From the NCBI RefSeq assembly GCF_014212135.1, contig NZ_JACJVQ010000005.1, positions 263,702-327,701 of the forward strand: a stretch of 64,000 nucleotides of DNA, given 5' to 3'. The DNA is from Cohnella thailandensis (lineage in GTDB: Bacteria > Bacillota > Bacilli > Paenibacillales > Paenibacillaceae). Below the pieces are notes generated by a model. That model had not been told where the DNA came from. It did no database searches and was given only the letters and a program-made list of their open reading frames with translations. Made by a program: the position numbers and the translations under genes. Within the stretch, counting starts at the first letter, position 1. Each line of letters opens with the position of its first letter. Positions 50,996-58,096 of this stretch are shown piece by piece.

Positions 50996-51329
50996 GCTTA
51001 CTTGTTCGGCGACTGGGATCGGACGATGGCCGCGGTCGTCTCGTTCCGCTTTCTGTATTTCGCGGGAAGCGTCTTTTTCGTCAAGTCGGTGTTCCGCGAG
51101 CGGAAAAACAGGCGATGGACCTACTTTTCGTACGTTTGCCGTGCGTTCCTCCTCGCCTTGCCGTTCGCGACCGGATTCCCGTGGATGAGCGCGGCCTACC
51201 TGATCTCCGCCGCGCGCTTTCGCGCTCGCTGGCAGACAGATGAAGCCGATGAAGGTCGGAATCATCGAGATCGTCGGCTCCGCGCCGTTTGCGCTGCTGG
51301 CGGTATTCCTGCTTCCGATGTATGCTTGA
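50996..51329 (+). pseudogene. ywiC: ywiC fragment (C-terminal part) with frameshift
   Basis: From the moeA' break a different frame reads AYLFGDWDRTMAAVVSFRFL, YFAGSVFFVKSVFRERKNRR and FPWMSAAYLISA, the C-terminal membrane half of YwiC, whose gene lies beside narGHJI and fnr in Bacillus. Near 51210-51240 the frame shifts by one base; the end continues MKPMKVGIIEIVGSAPFALL to TGA 51327. So it has both a 5' truncation and a frameshift. Confidence 0.75.
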
Positions 51330-51354
51330 AGGAAGAAGCGAGGAGCTGGAGAAG

Positions 51355-51867
51355 ATGACGGACATCATTCAAGTGGTGGGCTATAAGAACAGCGGCAAGA
51401 CGACCTTGGTCGGGCATCTGGTCCGAACGCTGACCGAAGCGGGGCTTGCGGTCGGAACCGTGAAGCATGACGCCCACCGTTTCGATGTCGATCGCGAGGG
51501 CACCGATACGCACCGCCATCGGGAGGCGGGAGCCCGAATGACCGCGATCACGAACGATTGCCGGACGGCTTTCATGGAAGAGCGGCCGGTTTCTCTGGAG
51601 GACATTCTGCGCCGAATGACGGACATGGACGCGGTGATCGTCGAAGGCTTCAAACAGGAGAACCATGCCAAGATCGTCATGATTCGATCGGAGGACGACG
51701 AAGAGCTTCTCCGGTTGAAGCAAGTGAAGGCCGTCGTCTCCTGGCTTCCGGGCGAGAGGAGGTACGGGGACCTTCCCGTATTCCCCTTAGGAGACGCGGA
51801 CGGGTTGGCCTCTTGGGTGAGAGCGAATCTGCTCAAGCGAAAGGGTCCCGACTTCCGGTCGCCATAA
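51355..51867 (+). CDS. mobB: Molybdopterin-guanine dinucleotide biosynthesis protein MobB
   Basis: A 170-residue P-loop GTPase of full length. Walker A is VVGYKNSGKTTLVGHLV; GTVKHDAHRFDVDREGTDTH and MDAVIVEGFKQENHAKIVMI (shortened) follow, and the ending includes VFPLGDADGLASWV. It helps MobA attach GMP to molybdopterin. AGGAG stands 12 bases and GGAG 3 bases before ATG 51355. It is the only intact molybdenum-cofactor gene of this group, directly behind three broken ones. Confidence 0.9.
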   Translation: MTDIIQVVGYKNSGKTTLVGHLVRTLTEAGLAVGTVKHDAHRFDVDREGTDTHRHREAGARMTAITNDCRTAFMEERPVSLEDILRRMTDMDAVIVEGFKQENHAKIVMIRSEDDEELLRLKQVKAVVSWLPGERRYGDLPVFPLGDADGLASWVRANLLKRKGPDFRSP

Positions 51868-52040
51868 GGCGCCGGCGTCAGGACCCTTCGTTCCAGCGCG
51901 CGATGCTTCTCCATAAACCGTTTGTATTTCTCCACGGAACGCGGCGAATCGGTCGATCGAGTTTTTTTTTCATCGTCCGATAGGCCTCTTAGCTCCTGCA
52001 TCTTCTCCTGGATCTGATCCTTATCCGCTTTAACGATCAT
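51381..52040 (-). CDS. Uncertain minus-strand gene, 5' part credible
   Basis: ATG 52040 is preceded by an excellent AAGGAGG at 7 bases. The first 55-60 residues look like a small soluble helical protein (MIVKADKDQIQEKMQELRGL, SVEKYKRFMEKHRALERR). A run of nine T (51962-51970; A on this strand) lies in the early part, a likely slippage point. Beyond about 51870 the frame is only the antisense of mobB and is Ser/Arg-rich, so the real protein is probably short and may have lost its stop. No family recognised. Confidence 0.3.
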   Translation of the reverse strand: MIVKADKDQIQEKMQELRGLSDDEKKTRSTDSPRSVEKYKRFMEKHRALERRVLTPAPYGDRKSGPFRLSRFALTQEANPSASPKGNTGRSPYLLSPGSQETTAFTCFNRRSSSSSSDRIMTILAWFSCLKPSTITASMSVIRRRMSSRETGRSSMKAVRQSFVIAVIRAPASRWRCVSVPSRSTSKRWASCFTVPTASPASVSVRTRCPTKVVLPLFL

Positions 52041-52414
52041 GGGAGCGCCTCCTTGTCCCCTGTTCTTCTAACGGCGCCTCTAAATTGACAACGATTCTCC
52101 CCGGCGGACTGTGACAGGTCTCACCATTCGGCGATAGCTCCGGCGGCCACGCCGAGCGGGTCAACCGAGGCATTCCGAACGCTTCAGGCGCTCTAATGTC
52201 CGATAGAACTCGTCTTCGGCAATCTCAACGCGCGAGACCTGCGAATACAAATCGCTGGCGGAGGCTCGCGGACCCGGGTTTATGCCGTTACGGGCGATTA
52301 TTTGGAGAGCGGCCCTTCCTGCGTTTTACGTTCCGAATCGGCAAGCATAACGCCGGCCGGATTCAGCCATAATACTCCCGTTGCCCTTAAATAGAAACGG
52401 GAGGATCGAAACCC
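52041..52414. other. Intergenic stretch with a possible minus-strand remnant
   Basis: On the minus strand an open frame from about 52325 to TGA at 52161-52163 ends in SDLYSQVSRVEIAEDEFYRT and LERLKRSECLG, which reads like a protein C-terminus but has no proper start. Nothing else is recognisable. The promoter of the coat genes must be near 52370-52400. Confidence 0.3.
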
Positions 52415-52642
52415 ATGAACATGAAGCCGTTGTCGGCCAAAGAGCTCGAGTACATCGCCGATTCTCTGTCCAACGAGGATCTGCTGATCAAGCAATGCAC
52501 GGCGGGGGCGCTTAGCTGCACGAATCCCCAGATAACGCAGGTTCTGATGCATCAGGCGCAGGTTCATCAGTCGCAATATCAGGCGCTGCTGAATTGCCTT
52601 CAGCAGCATCAAGCCCTCGCGCCGACTCAGCCGCAAGGCTAA
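52415..52642 (+). CDS. Small spore-coat-associated protein, CotF-like
   Basis: A 75-residue helical Gln-rich protein (MNMKPLSAKELEYIADSLSN, then EDLLIKQC and MHQAQVHQSQYQALLNCLQQ). It matches the short partner genes that precede CotF-domain genes in Paenibacillaceae. GGGAGG lies 12 bases before the ATG. It is followed by a second CotF-like gene after 27 bases, presumably one sporulation transcript. Confidence 0.75.
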   Translation: MNMKPLSAKELEYIADSLSNEDLLIKQCTAGALSCTNPQITQVLMHQAQVHQSQYQALLNCLQQHQALAPTQPQG

Positions 52643-52669
52643 TCCCACCCAAGGAGGCATTCGAAGCCC

Positions 52670-53119
52670 ATGTACGCTCAGAACCAACAGTTTATGCCGG
52701 ATGAAGATTTGGCCTACACGGTGCTCGCCGACTTGAAGCGAGTCACCCGCGAGTACGGGACGGCGGCGACGGAGTCGGTCTGCCCGTCGGTTCGCCAGCA
52801 GTTTACCCAGTTGCTCAACACGACCCTTGCCATGCAAGGAGAGCTTTATACCGCGATGAGCCAGCAGAACATGTACAGCGCGGCCTCGCCGGCGCTTCGC
52901 CAAGAGATCGATAAGCAAATGAAGGAATATCAGCAAACGCAGCAAAAAACGAATCAGTTCCTCCAGCAGAAAAAAAGCGCCCAGTCCCAGCCGTCTCCTC
53001 AGGCATGGGGTTATCAGCCGGCGCCGCAATGGCCGAGCTACGCGCCGCAAAACATGGGGCATGCGGGCCAACAGCCGCATTCGAGTACCGGGCAGCATAC
53101 GCCGGGCCAATACATGTAA
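52670..53119 (+). CDS. Spore coat protein, CotF domain
   Basis: A 149-residue protein. Residues about 8-95 are the helical coat F domain (DEDLAYTVLADLKRVTREYG, FTQLLNTTLAMQGELYTAMS). The C-terminal 55 residues are a Gln/Pro/His-rich disordered tail (QPSPQAWGYQPAPQWPSYAP) of the sort that makes coat proteins cross-link and adhere. AAGGAGG stands about 12 bases before the ATG. A terminator follows. Confidence 0.85.
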   Translation: MYAQNQQFMPDEDLAYTVLADLKRVTREYGTAATESVCPSVRQQFTQLLNTTLAMQGELYTAMSQQNMYSAASPALRQEIDKQMKEYQQTQQKTNQFLQQKKSAQSQPSPQAWGYQPAPQWPSYAPQNMGHAGQQPHSSTGQHTPGQYM

Positions 53120-53133
53120 CCTGCTCCTTAAGG

Positions 53134-53173
53134 CCCCCGACGGCAGAACGAAGCTGCCGCGCGGGGGCTTTTC
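53134..53173 (+). terminator. Terminator of the coat protein genes
   Basis: GCCCCCG-ACGGCAG pairs with CTGCCG-CGCGGGGGC, then TTTTCC. Confidence 0.75.
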
Positions 53174-53274
53174 CGCGTTCCGCCCCGATTCCGATCGGCC
53201 GGCCGTCCGTGAAATGATCCTTTTCATCGAGCCTGTATTTGATGTAATATGAGAGGTATTCAGGAGGGATCTCT

Positions 53275-53766
53275 ATGAACGAATTAAAGTCCAAGATCTT
53301 GGATCTTCTCAAGGAAGACGCGCGGTTATCCGCATCCACCATTGCCACCATGCTAGGGTCCACCGAGGCGGAGGTCTCTGCTGCCATCGACGAGATGGAG
53401 AAGGATCACGTCATTGTCAAATATGCGGCGGTCGTCAATTGGAGCAAAGTCGACGACGAGAAGGTGACGGCGCTGATCGAAGTGGAGTGTTCGCCCGAGC
53501 GCGGACGAGGCTTCGAGAGCATCGCGGAACGGATCTACCTATATCCGGAAGTGAAGTCGGTTTACCTGATGTCCGGCGCGTACGATCTGTGCGTGGAGAT
53601 CGACGGGAAGAACCTGAAGGAAGTCGCATCCTTCGTGTCCAACAAGCTGTCCACGATAGAATCCGTCATTTCGACCAAAACCTTTTTCATTCTCAAAAAA
53701 TACAAACAGGACGGCATCATTTTCGAGGAATTCGAAGACGATCATCGTCTCCTTATCTCGCCGTAA
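53275..53766 (+). CDS. Lrp/AsnC-family regulator (YugG/AlaR-like)
   Basis: A 163-residue regulator. Residues 1-60 are the AsnC-type HTH (ILDLLKEDARLSASTIATML), the rest the RAM ligand domain (KVTALIEVECSPERGRGFES, VYLMSGAYDLCVEIDGKNLK). It is slightly longer than Lrp at its C-terminus. CAGGAGGG stands 7 bases before the ATG. The aminotransferase gene follows after 27 bases, as in the Bacillus yugG-yugH pair (AlaR/AlaT), so control of alanine metabolism is likely. Confidence 0.88.
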   Translation: MNELKSKILDLLKEDARLSASTIATMLGSTEAEVSAAIDEMEKDHVIVKYAAVVNWSKVDDEKVTALIEVECSPERGRGFESIAERIYLYPEVKSVYLMSGAYDLCVEIDGKNLKEVASFVSNKLSTIESVISTKTFFILKKYKQDGIIFEEFEDDHRLLISP

Positions 53767-53793
53767 ACCTACCGAAAGAAGGATCGTATTCCG

Positions 53794-55014
53794 ATGATCA
53801 GAAATGTGGAACAGCCCGACACATCCCCCCGGTCGCCGCGCAGCCGCATGCAGGATTACTTGGCGGCCAGCGCACGCGCCATCCCTCCGTCCGGGATCCG
53901 GCGCTTTTTCGATTTGGTGAGCGCAAGCAAGGACAGCAGCATCATCTCGCTAGGCGTCGGGGAGCCCGACTTCGTCACGCCTTGGCGATATCGGGACGCC
54001 GCCGTCTACTCGCTCGAGAAAGGCAAAACCCAATATACCTCGAATGCGGGCATGCCCGAGCTTCGCGAAGCGATCGCGCATTACCTGCACGACCGCTTCG
54101 AGCTGAGCTACGATCCCGCCGATGAGATTCTCGTCACGGTGGGCGGAAGCGAAGCGATCGACCTCGCCATCCGCGCCCTGATCGAGCCGGGAGACGAGAT
54201 TCTTATTCCTGAGCCGACGTATCTCCCGTACAACCCGATCTCATCGCTGAGCGGAGGCGTGCCCGTCGGAATCGAGACGTTCGCCAAGGATCAGTTCAAG
54301 CTGACGGCAGACAGCCTGAAGGCGGCGATCACGCCTCGCTCCAAAGTGCTCGTTCTATGCTACCCGAGCAACCCGACCGGCGCGATCATGAGCTACGAAG
54401 ACCTGCTTCCGATCGCGAAGCTCGTGGAAGAGAACGATCTGATCGTCATCGCCGACGAGATTTACGCGGAGCTGACTTACGGGCCGAGGCACGTAAGCTT
54501 CGCTACCTTGCCGGGAATGAAGGATCGCACGATCGTCGTGAGCGGCTTCTCCAAGGCGTTCGCGATGACCGGCTGGCGCATGGGCTACGCTTGCGGGCAT
54601 CCGGAGCTCATCAGCGCGATGCTCAAGATTCACCAATACACGGTCATGTGCGCTCCGATCATGGGGCAGGTCGCCGCGCTCGAGGCGTTGACGAACGGCA
54701 TGGAAGAGATGGCCCGGATGATCGAGTCTTATAACCAGCGCCGCCGTCTGGTCGTTCAAGGGTTCCGCCAGATCGGGCTGGAGTGCCACGAGCCGCAGGG
54801 CGCCTTCTACGCGTTCCCGTCGATCGCCTCGACCGGGCTAAGCTCGGAGGAATTCGCTTCCAGGCTGCTGCTCGAGGCCAAGGTAGCCGCCGTGCCGGGT
54901 TACGTGTTCGGTCGAGGAGGAGAAGGATTCATCCGCTGCTCGTACGCGACCTCTGTGACGCAATTAACAGAAGCGCTGGACAGAATAGGCGATTTTTTGA
55001 ACAAATTGCGATAA
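53794..55014 (+). CDS. Class I/II aminotransferase (YugH/AlaT-like)
   Basis: A 406-residue PLP enzyme. The PLP Lys lies in VVSGFSKAFAMTGWRMGYAC; other family contacts are GVGEPDFVTP, YPSNPTGA, ADEIYAEL and the substrate-binding Arg in FIRCSYA. Pairing with the Lrp-type gene points to alanine or aromatic amino acid transamination. The N-terminal 20 residues (TSPRSPRSRMQDYLAASARA) extend beyond the usual start, so a later start is possible but no better ribosome binding site is seen. Confidence 0.9.
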   Translation: MIRNVEQPDTSPRSPRSRMQDYLAASARAIPPSGIRRFFDLVSASKDSSIISLGVGEPDFVTPWRYRDAAVYSLEKGKTQYTSNAGMPELREAIAHYLHDRFELSYDPADEILVTVGGSEAIDLAIRALIEPGDEILIPEPTYLPYNPISSLSGGVPVGIETFAKDQFKLTADSLKAAITPRSKVLVLCYPSNPTGAIMSYEDLLPIAKLVEENDLIVIADEIYAELTYGPRHVSFATLPGMKDRTIVVSGFSKAFAMTGWRMGYACGHPELISAMLKIHQYTVMCAPIMGQVAALEALTNGMEEMARMIESYNQRRRLVVQGFRQIGLECHEPQGAFYAFPSIASTGLSSEEFASRLLLEAKVAAVPGYVFGRGGEGFIRCSYATSVTQLTEALDRIGDFLNKLR

Positions 55015-55061
55015 TCTTGCAAAAACCTCCAAAAAAGTTAGGCTTTTTCTCTGTGTTCTGC

Positions 55062-55067
55062 TATAAT
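55062..55067 (+). promoter_or_regulatory. -10 element of the Spo0E-like gene
   Basis: TATAAT, 57 bases before the start; no clear -35. Confidence 0.4.
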
Positions 55068-55123
55068 TACCCTTGTTTTTCATCCCGCTTGGTGTTTATT
55101 CATCATGTGAAAGGGGAGAGAGC

Positions 55124-55393
55124 ATGGCGATGGCGGAACAGCAATCATCCCATATCACTCAGAATGCCGCAGTCCCTCTTATCTCGTCGAGCTCAGGAGA
55201 AGAGACAGACATTGCATTGTCCCATACTTCCACTCTCGGGAATCTTGCGGATGAAATCGATGATCTCCGGAGGCAAATGACAGAGGCATTTCTGAAGGAA
55301 GAGTCCTTTCTCTCCGAGTCCGTTATCGAAATAAGCAGATTGCTGGATACGAAAATTATCGAATACATGAAGCTTGTGTCTATTGTCCGCTAA
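55124..55393 (+). CDS. Spo0E-like sporulation regulatory phosphatase
   Basis: An 89-residue protein. The last 50 residues are the two-helix Spo0E domain: LADEIDDLRRQMTEAF, then SVIEISRLLDTKIIEYMKL with the signature SxxLDxxI. Such proteins remove phosphate from Spo0A and delay sporulation. The N-terminal 40 residues are a Ser/Thr-rich tail. ATG 55124 follows AGGGGAGAG; the longer open frame from 55073 is unlikely. Confidence 0.85.
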   Translation: MAMAEQQSSHITQNAAVPLISSSSGEETDIALSHTSTLGNLADEIDDLRRQMTEAFLKEESFLSESVIEISRLLDTKIIEYMKLVSIVR

Positions 55394-55424
55394 GCCAGGT
55401 CATTCCCGTGACCGGGCTTTTTCT
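55393..55424 (+). terminator. Terminator of the Spo0E-like gene
   Basis: AGCCAGGTCA pairs with TGACCGGGCT, followed by TTTTTCTTTT. Confidence 0.8.
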
Positions 55425-55472
55425 TTTGTGCTATAGTTAGGCGTAGGAAAGGGTCCGAGGGAGGGATCGCTT

Positions 55473-56162
55473 ATGCTATGGATGGTCACCGGGGGTGTTG
55501 GCTGCGGAAAATCGGCATATGCCGAGAAGTGGGCGACGACGCTTGGACGGGAGGCGATCCTGCTGAGCTGCCCTGCTTGGCCGAACGGGAGAGACGGCGA
55601 TCCGGACGCCCGCGGAAGCGTTCCGCCCAAGCCGGAAGGGGACAAGATCTCCTGGATGAGCTGGAAGGCGGACGACAAGCTCTCCGAACGGCTCGACCAA
55701 ATCAACCTGAAGTCCAATCCGTTCCGGGCGGACAGCCGGGTTATCGTATTGGACAGCCTGTCCGGATGGCTTCGCAAGGCGATTTACGAAGCGAGGAAGG
55801 AGCCGGTCCTGGCCGCTCCCGCGGATCCGCCTAAGCGCGGGAGAAGAAGAAAGCTTCCGGAGACCGAAGAAGTATTCAAGCTGCGGACGGACAAGGTCGG
55901 CAAGGAGTTCCGGCGGGTAGTCGATGCCCTGCTGAGGTATCACGGCAGACGGATTATCGTGACGGAACAGCCTTCGCTGGGCCTTGAGGCCGATCCTTGG
56001 GAGAGATGGTTCGCGGGCGAGCTCGCCGCCGCCAACCGGCGTCTCGCGGAGCGCAGCACGGAGCTGCGGCTGCTCGTGTCCGGAGTGGCCATGGAGATCG
56101 GAAGCGCACGAACGAAACGGGGGAACCGCTACGATGAAGATTTATACCCGAACCGGAGATAA
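55473..56162 (+). CDS. CobU-like nucleotide-binding protein (adenosylcobinamide kinase family)
   Basis: A 229-residue P-loop protein. Walker A is VTGGVGCGKSAYAEKWA; VIVLDSLSGWL corresponds to the DSLTxW block of CobU; the end (WFAGELAAANRRLAERSTEL, LRLLVSGVAMEI) follows the CobU pattern. The guanylylated His region is not clear and an insert with many Lys/Arg (PPKRGRRRKLPE) is unusual, so the activity may differ. GAGGGAGG precedes the ATG. The adenosyltransferase gene overlaps its last 29 bases. Confidence 0.7.
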   Translation: MLWMVTGGVGCGKSAYAEKWATTLGREAILLSCPAWPNGRDGDPDARGSVPPKPEGDKISWMSWKADDKLSERLDQINLKSNPFRADSRVIVLDSLSGWLRKAIYEARKEPVLAAPADPPKRGRRRKLPETEEVFKLRTDKVGKEFRRVVDALLRYHGRRIIVTEQPSLGLEADPWERWFAGELAAANRRLAERSTELRLLVSGVAMEIGSARTKRGNRYDEDLYPNRR

Positions 56163-56721
56163 AGGCACGACCTCCGTCATCGGAGCGCGCGTGTCCAAGG
56201 ACGACGCGCGGGTCGAGGCTTACGGAACGATAGACGAGTTGAACAGCTTGGTTGGACAAGCCGCGGCTTGGCTGGCGGAGCGCGGCGCGGAGGGAGGCGA
56301 GGAGCTGCTCGGGCAGCTGCTGGAGATTCAGCAGGAGCTGTTCGACTGCGGTTCGGACTTATCCTATGCCGATCCGAAGCCGGAGCAGCTTAAGGTCGAA
56401 GCCGCCATGACGGCCAGGCTGGAAGAATGGATCGATCGGCTGGAGGAGGGACTGCCTCCTTTGCAGCGGTTTATTCTGCCGGGAGGCAGCCCTCTGGCCG
56501 CCCAGCTTCATGTCTGCCGAACCGTCTGCAGAAGGGCGGAGAGGAGAACGGTGACGATGGCGGCCTCGCAGGCTTGCCCGGAGGAAGTGATCCGCTATTT
56601 GAATCGGCTATCCGATTATTTCTTTACGGCGGCTCGCCATGCGAACTCGCTGCTTGGCGCGGCCGACGTCGAATACATAAGAGGCGCGAACGTGTTTGCC
56701 CGGAGGACGAGAACAGAATGA
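56134..56721 (+). CDS. Cob(I)alamin adenosyltransferase, PduO type
   Basis: A 195-residue protein with the PduO/MMAB pattern: MKIYTRTGDKGTTSVIGARV, VEAYGTIDELNSLVG, FILPGGSPLAAQLHVCRTVC, RRAERR and LNRLSDYFFTAARHAN. It transfers the adenosyl group of ATP to cobalamin, making coenzyme B12. ATG 56134 overlaps the CobU-like gene. Together they suggest salvage of corrinoids rather than full synthesis; no other cobalamin genes are in the window. Confidence 0.93.
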   Translation: MKIYTRTGDKGTTSVIGARVSKDDARVEAYGTIDELNSLVGQAAAWLAERGAEGGEELLGQLLEIQQELFDCGSDLSYADPKPEQLKVEAAMTARLEEWIDRLEEGLPPLQRFILPGGSPLAAQLHVCRTVCRRAERRTVTMAASQACPEEVIRYLNRLSDYFFTAARHANSLLGAADVEYIRGANVFARRTRTE

Positions 56722-57674
56722 ATGAAAGCTATTACGCCCCGGTCGTTCACGTCGCGGACGGGCAAGACGAGGGCAAGATGCTCCGGGACGTGCTGCGGAA
56801 CCGGCTTGGCGTGTCCAGAAGGCTGTTCGTCAAGCTGAAGCAATCGGAGGGTGGCCTCACTATCAACGGCGAGCGGGCTTATCCGAGCTTCCGGCTGGCC
56901 GTCGGCGACGTCGTCGAATTCCGGATGGAGCAGGAGAGCTCGGACGACATCCTTCCGCAACCGATTCCGCTCGATATCGTATTTGAAGATGAGCATTTAT
57001 TGGTGTTGAACAAGCCGGCCGGCATCATCGTGCACCCGACGACCGGCCATTACGCGAATACGCTGGCGAACGGCGTGGTGTATTACTGGCGGGAGAAGGG
57101 CGAGAGCTGCCGGTTCCGCCCGGTCCACCGGCTGGACCAGGACACGTCGGGCCTCGTCGTCGTCGCGAAGCATCCGTACGCGCACCAGCAGCTCTCCGTC
57201 CAGATGGCGGAGGGGACGATCGAGAAGCGCTACCGGGCTTACGTGTTCGGAAGGCCTCCGCAGGACTCGGGCGAAGTGAACGAGCCGATCGGCCGCGTCC
57301 CGACCGATCCTCATAGGAGAGCCGTGCTGGAAGACGGCGCTCCGTCTCTGACCTTTTACGAGGTCAAGCGTGCTTATCCGTGCGGAGCCTCTTCGCTCCA
57401 TATTCGGCTCGGAACCGGAAGAACGCATCAAATCCGCGTCCATATGGGCTGGATCGGCTGCCCTCTGATCGGGGATTCCTATTACGCCGATCCGAAGTGG
57501 CAGGAGACCGAGCTCGCCGCGCGTCTGGCTGGCGCGATCGGGAGACAGGCGCTGCACGCCTCGCTTCTTGCCTTCAACCATCCGGTAACCGAAGAGAGGC
57601 TGGAGCTTAAGGCCGAACTCCCGGCCGATCTGCAGGAGCTCGAACGCGCGCTGGGATCGCTTCCGCCTCTGTAG
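56718..57674 (+). CDS. RluA-family pseudouridine synthase
   Basis: A 318-residue enzyme. An N-terminal S4-type RNA-binding domain (about 20-95) precedes the catalytic domain with VHRLDQDTSGLVVVAKHPYA (catalytic Asp), LNKPAGIIVHPTTGH and GRTHQIRVHMGWIGCPLIGD. It modifies rRNA or tRNA uridines; the site cannot be deduced. ATG 56718 overlaps the upstream stop (ATGA); the long open frame before it is a shadow of the adenosyltransferase. Confidence 0.93.
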   Translation: MNESYYAPVVHVADGQDEGKMLRDVLRNRLGVSRRLFVKLKQSEGGLTINGERAYPSFRLAVGDVVEFRMEQESSDDILPQPIPLDIVFEDEHLLVLNKPAGIIVHPTTGHYANTLANGVVYYWREKGESCRFRPVHRLDQDTSGLVVVAKHPYAHQQLSVQMAEGTIEKRYRAYVFGRPPQDSGEVNEPIGRVPTDPHRRAVLEDGAPSLTFYEVKRAYPCGASSLHIRLGTGRTHQIRVHMGWIGCPLIGDSYYADPKWQETELAARLAGAIGRQALHASLLAFNHPVTEERLELKAELPADLQELERALGSLPPL

Positions 57675-57736
57675 CTTTTAGCTGCCGCAATAGAATCTAA
57701 CTTTTTTACCCCAAGTATCGGAGGAATTCATTCAGC

Positions 57737-58096
57737 ATGAGCAAGCAACTAACCGTCTATCAGTATCCCAACTGCGGAACGTGCCGCGATGCCGTGAAGT
57801 GGCTGCGCTCGAGAGGGCATGACCCGGAGCTGCGCCATATCGTCGAGACGCCGCCGAGCCCGGAAGAGCTGAAGAGGCTGATCCCGCTTAGCGGCCTGCC
57901 GATCCAGAAGTGGTTCAACGTGTCCGGCAACGCGTACAAGGAGCTCGGGCTCAAGGATAAGCTGCCGAAGCTGACGGAAGACGAGAAGATCGAGCTGCTG
58001 GCGTCCAACGGCATGCTGATCAAACGTCCGGTTATATTTAACGACGAGAAGGCCACGGTGGGCTTCAAGGAGGAAGAGCTGGCGAAGGTATGGTAA
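57737..58096 (+). CDS. ArsC/Spx-family protein (YffB-like)
   Basis: A 119-residue thioredoxin-fold protein with VYQYPNCGTCRDAVKWL (CxxC) and LPIQKWFNVSGNAYKELGLK, then MLIKRPVIFNDEKATVGF with the conserved Arg-Pro. It belongs to the arsenate-reductase/Spx/MgsR fold; the lack of neighbouring ars genes and the NVSG segment point to a YffB/Spx-like redox protein. Last 7 bases overlap the next gene. Confidence 0.88.
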   Translation: MSKQLTVYQYPNCGTCRDAVKWLRSRGHDPELRHIVETPPSPEELKRLIPLSGLPIQKWFNVSGNAYKELGLKDKLPKLTEDEKIELLASNGMLIKRPVIFNDEKATVGFKEEELAKVW

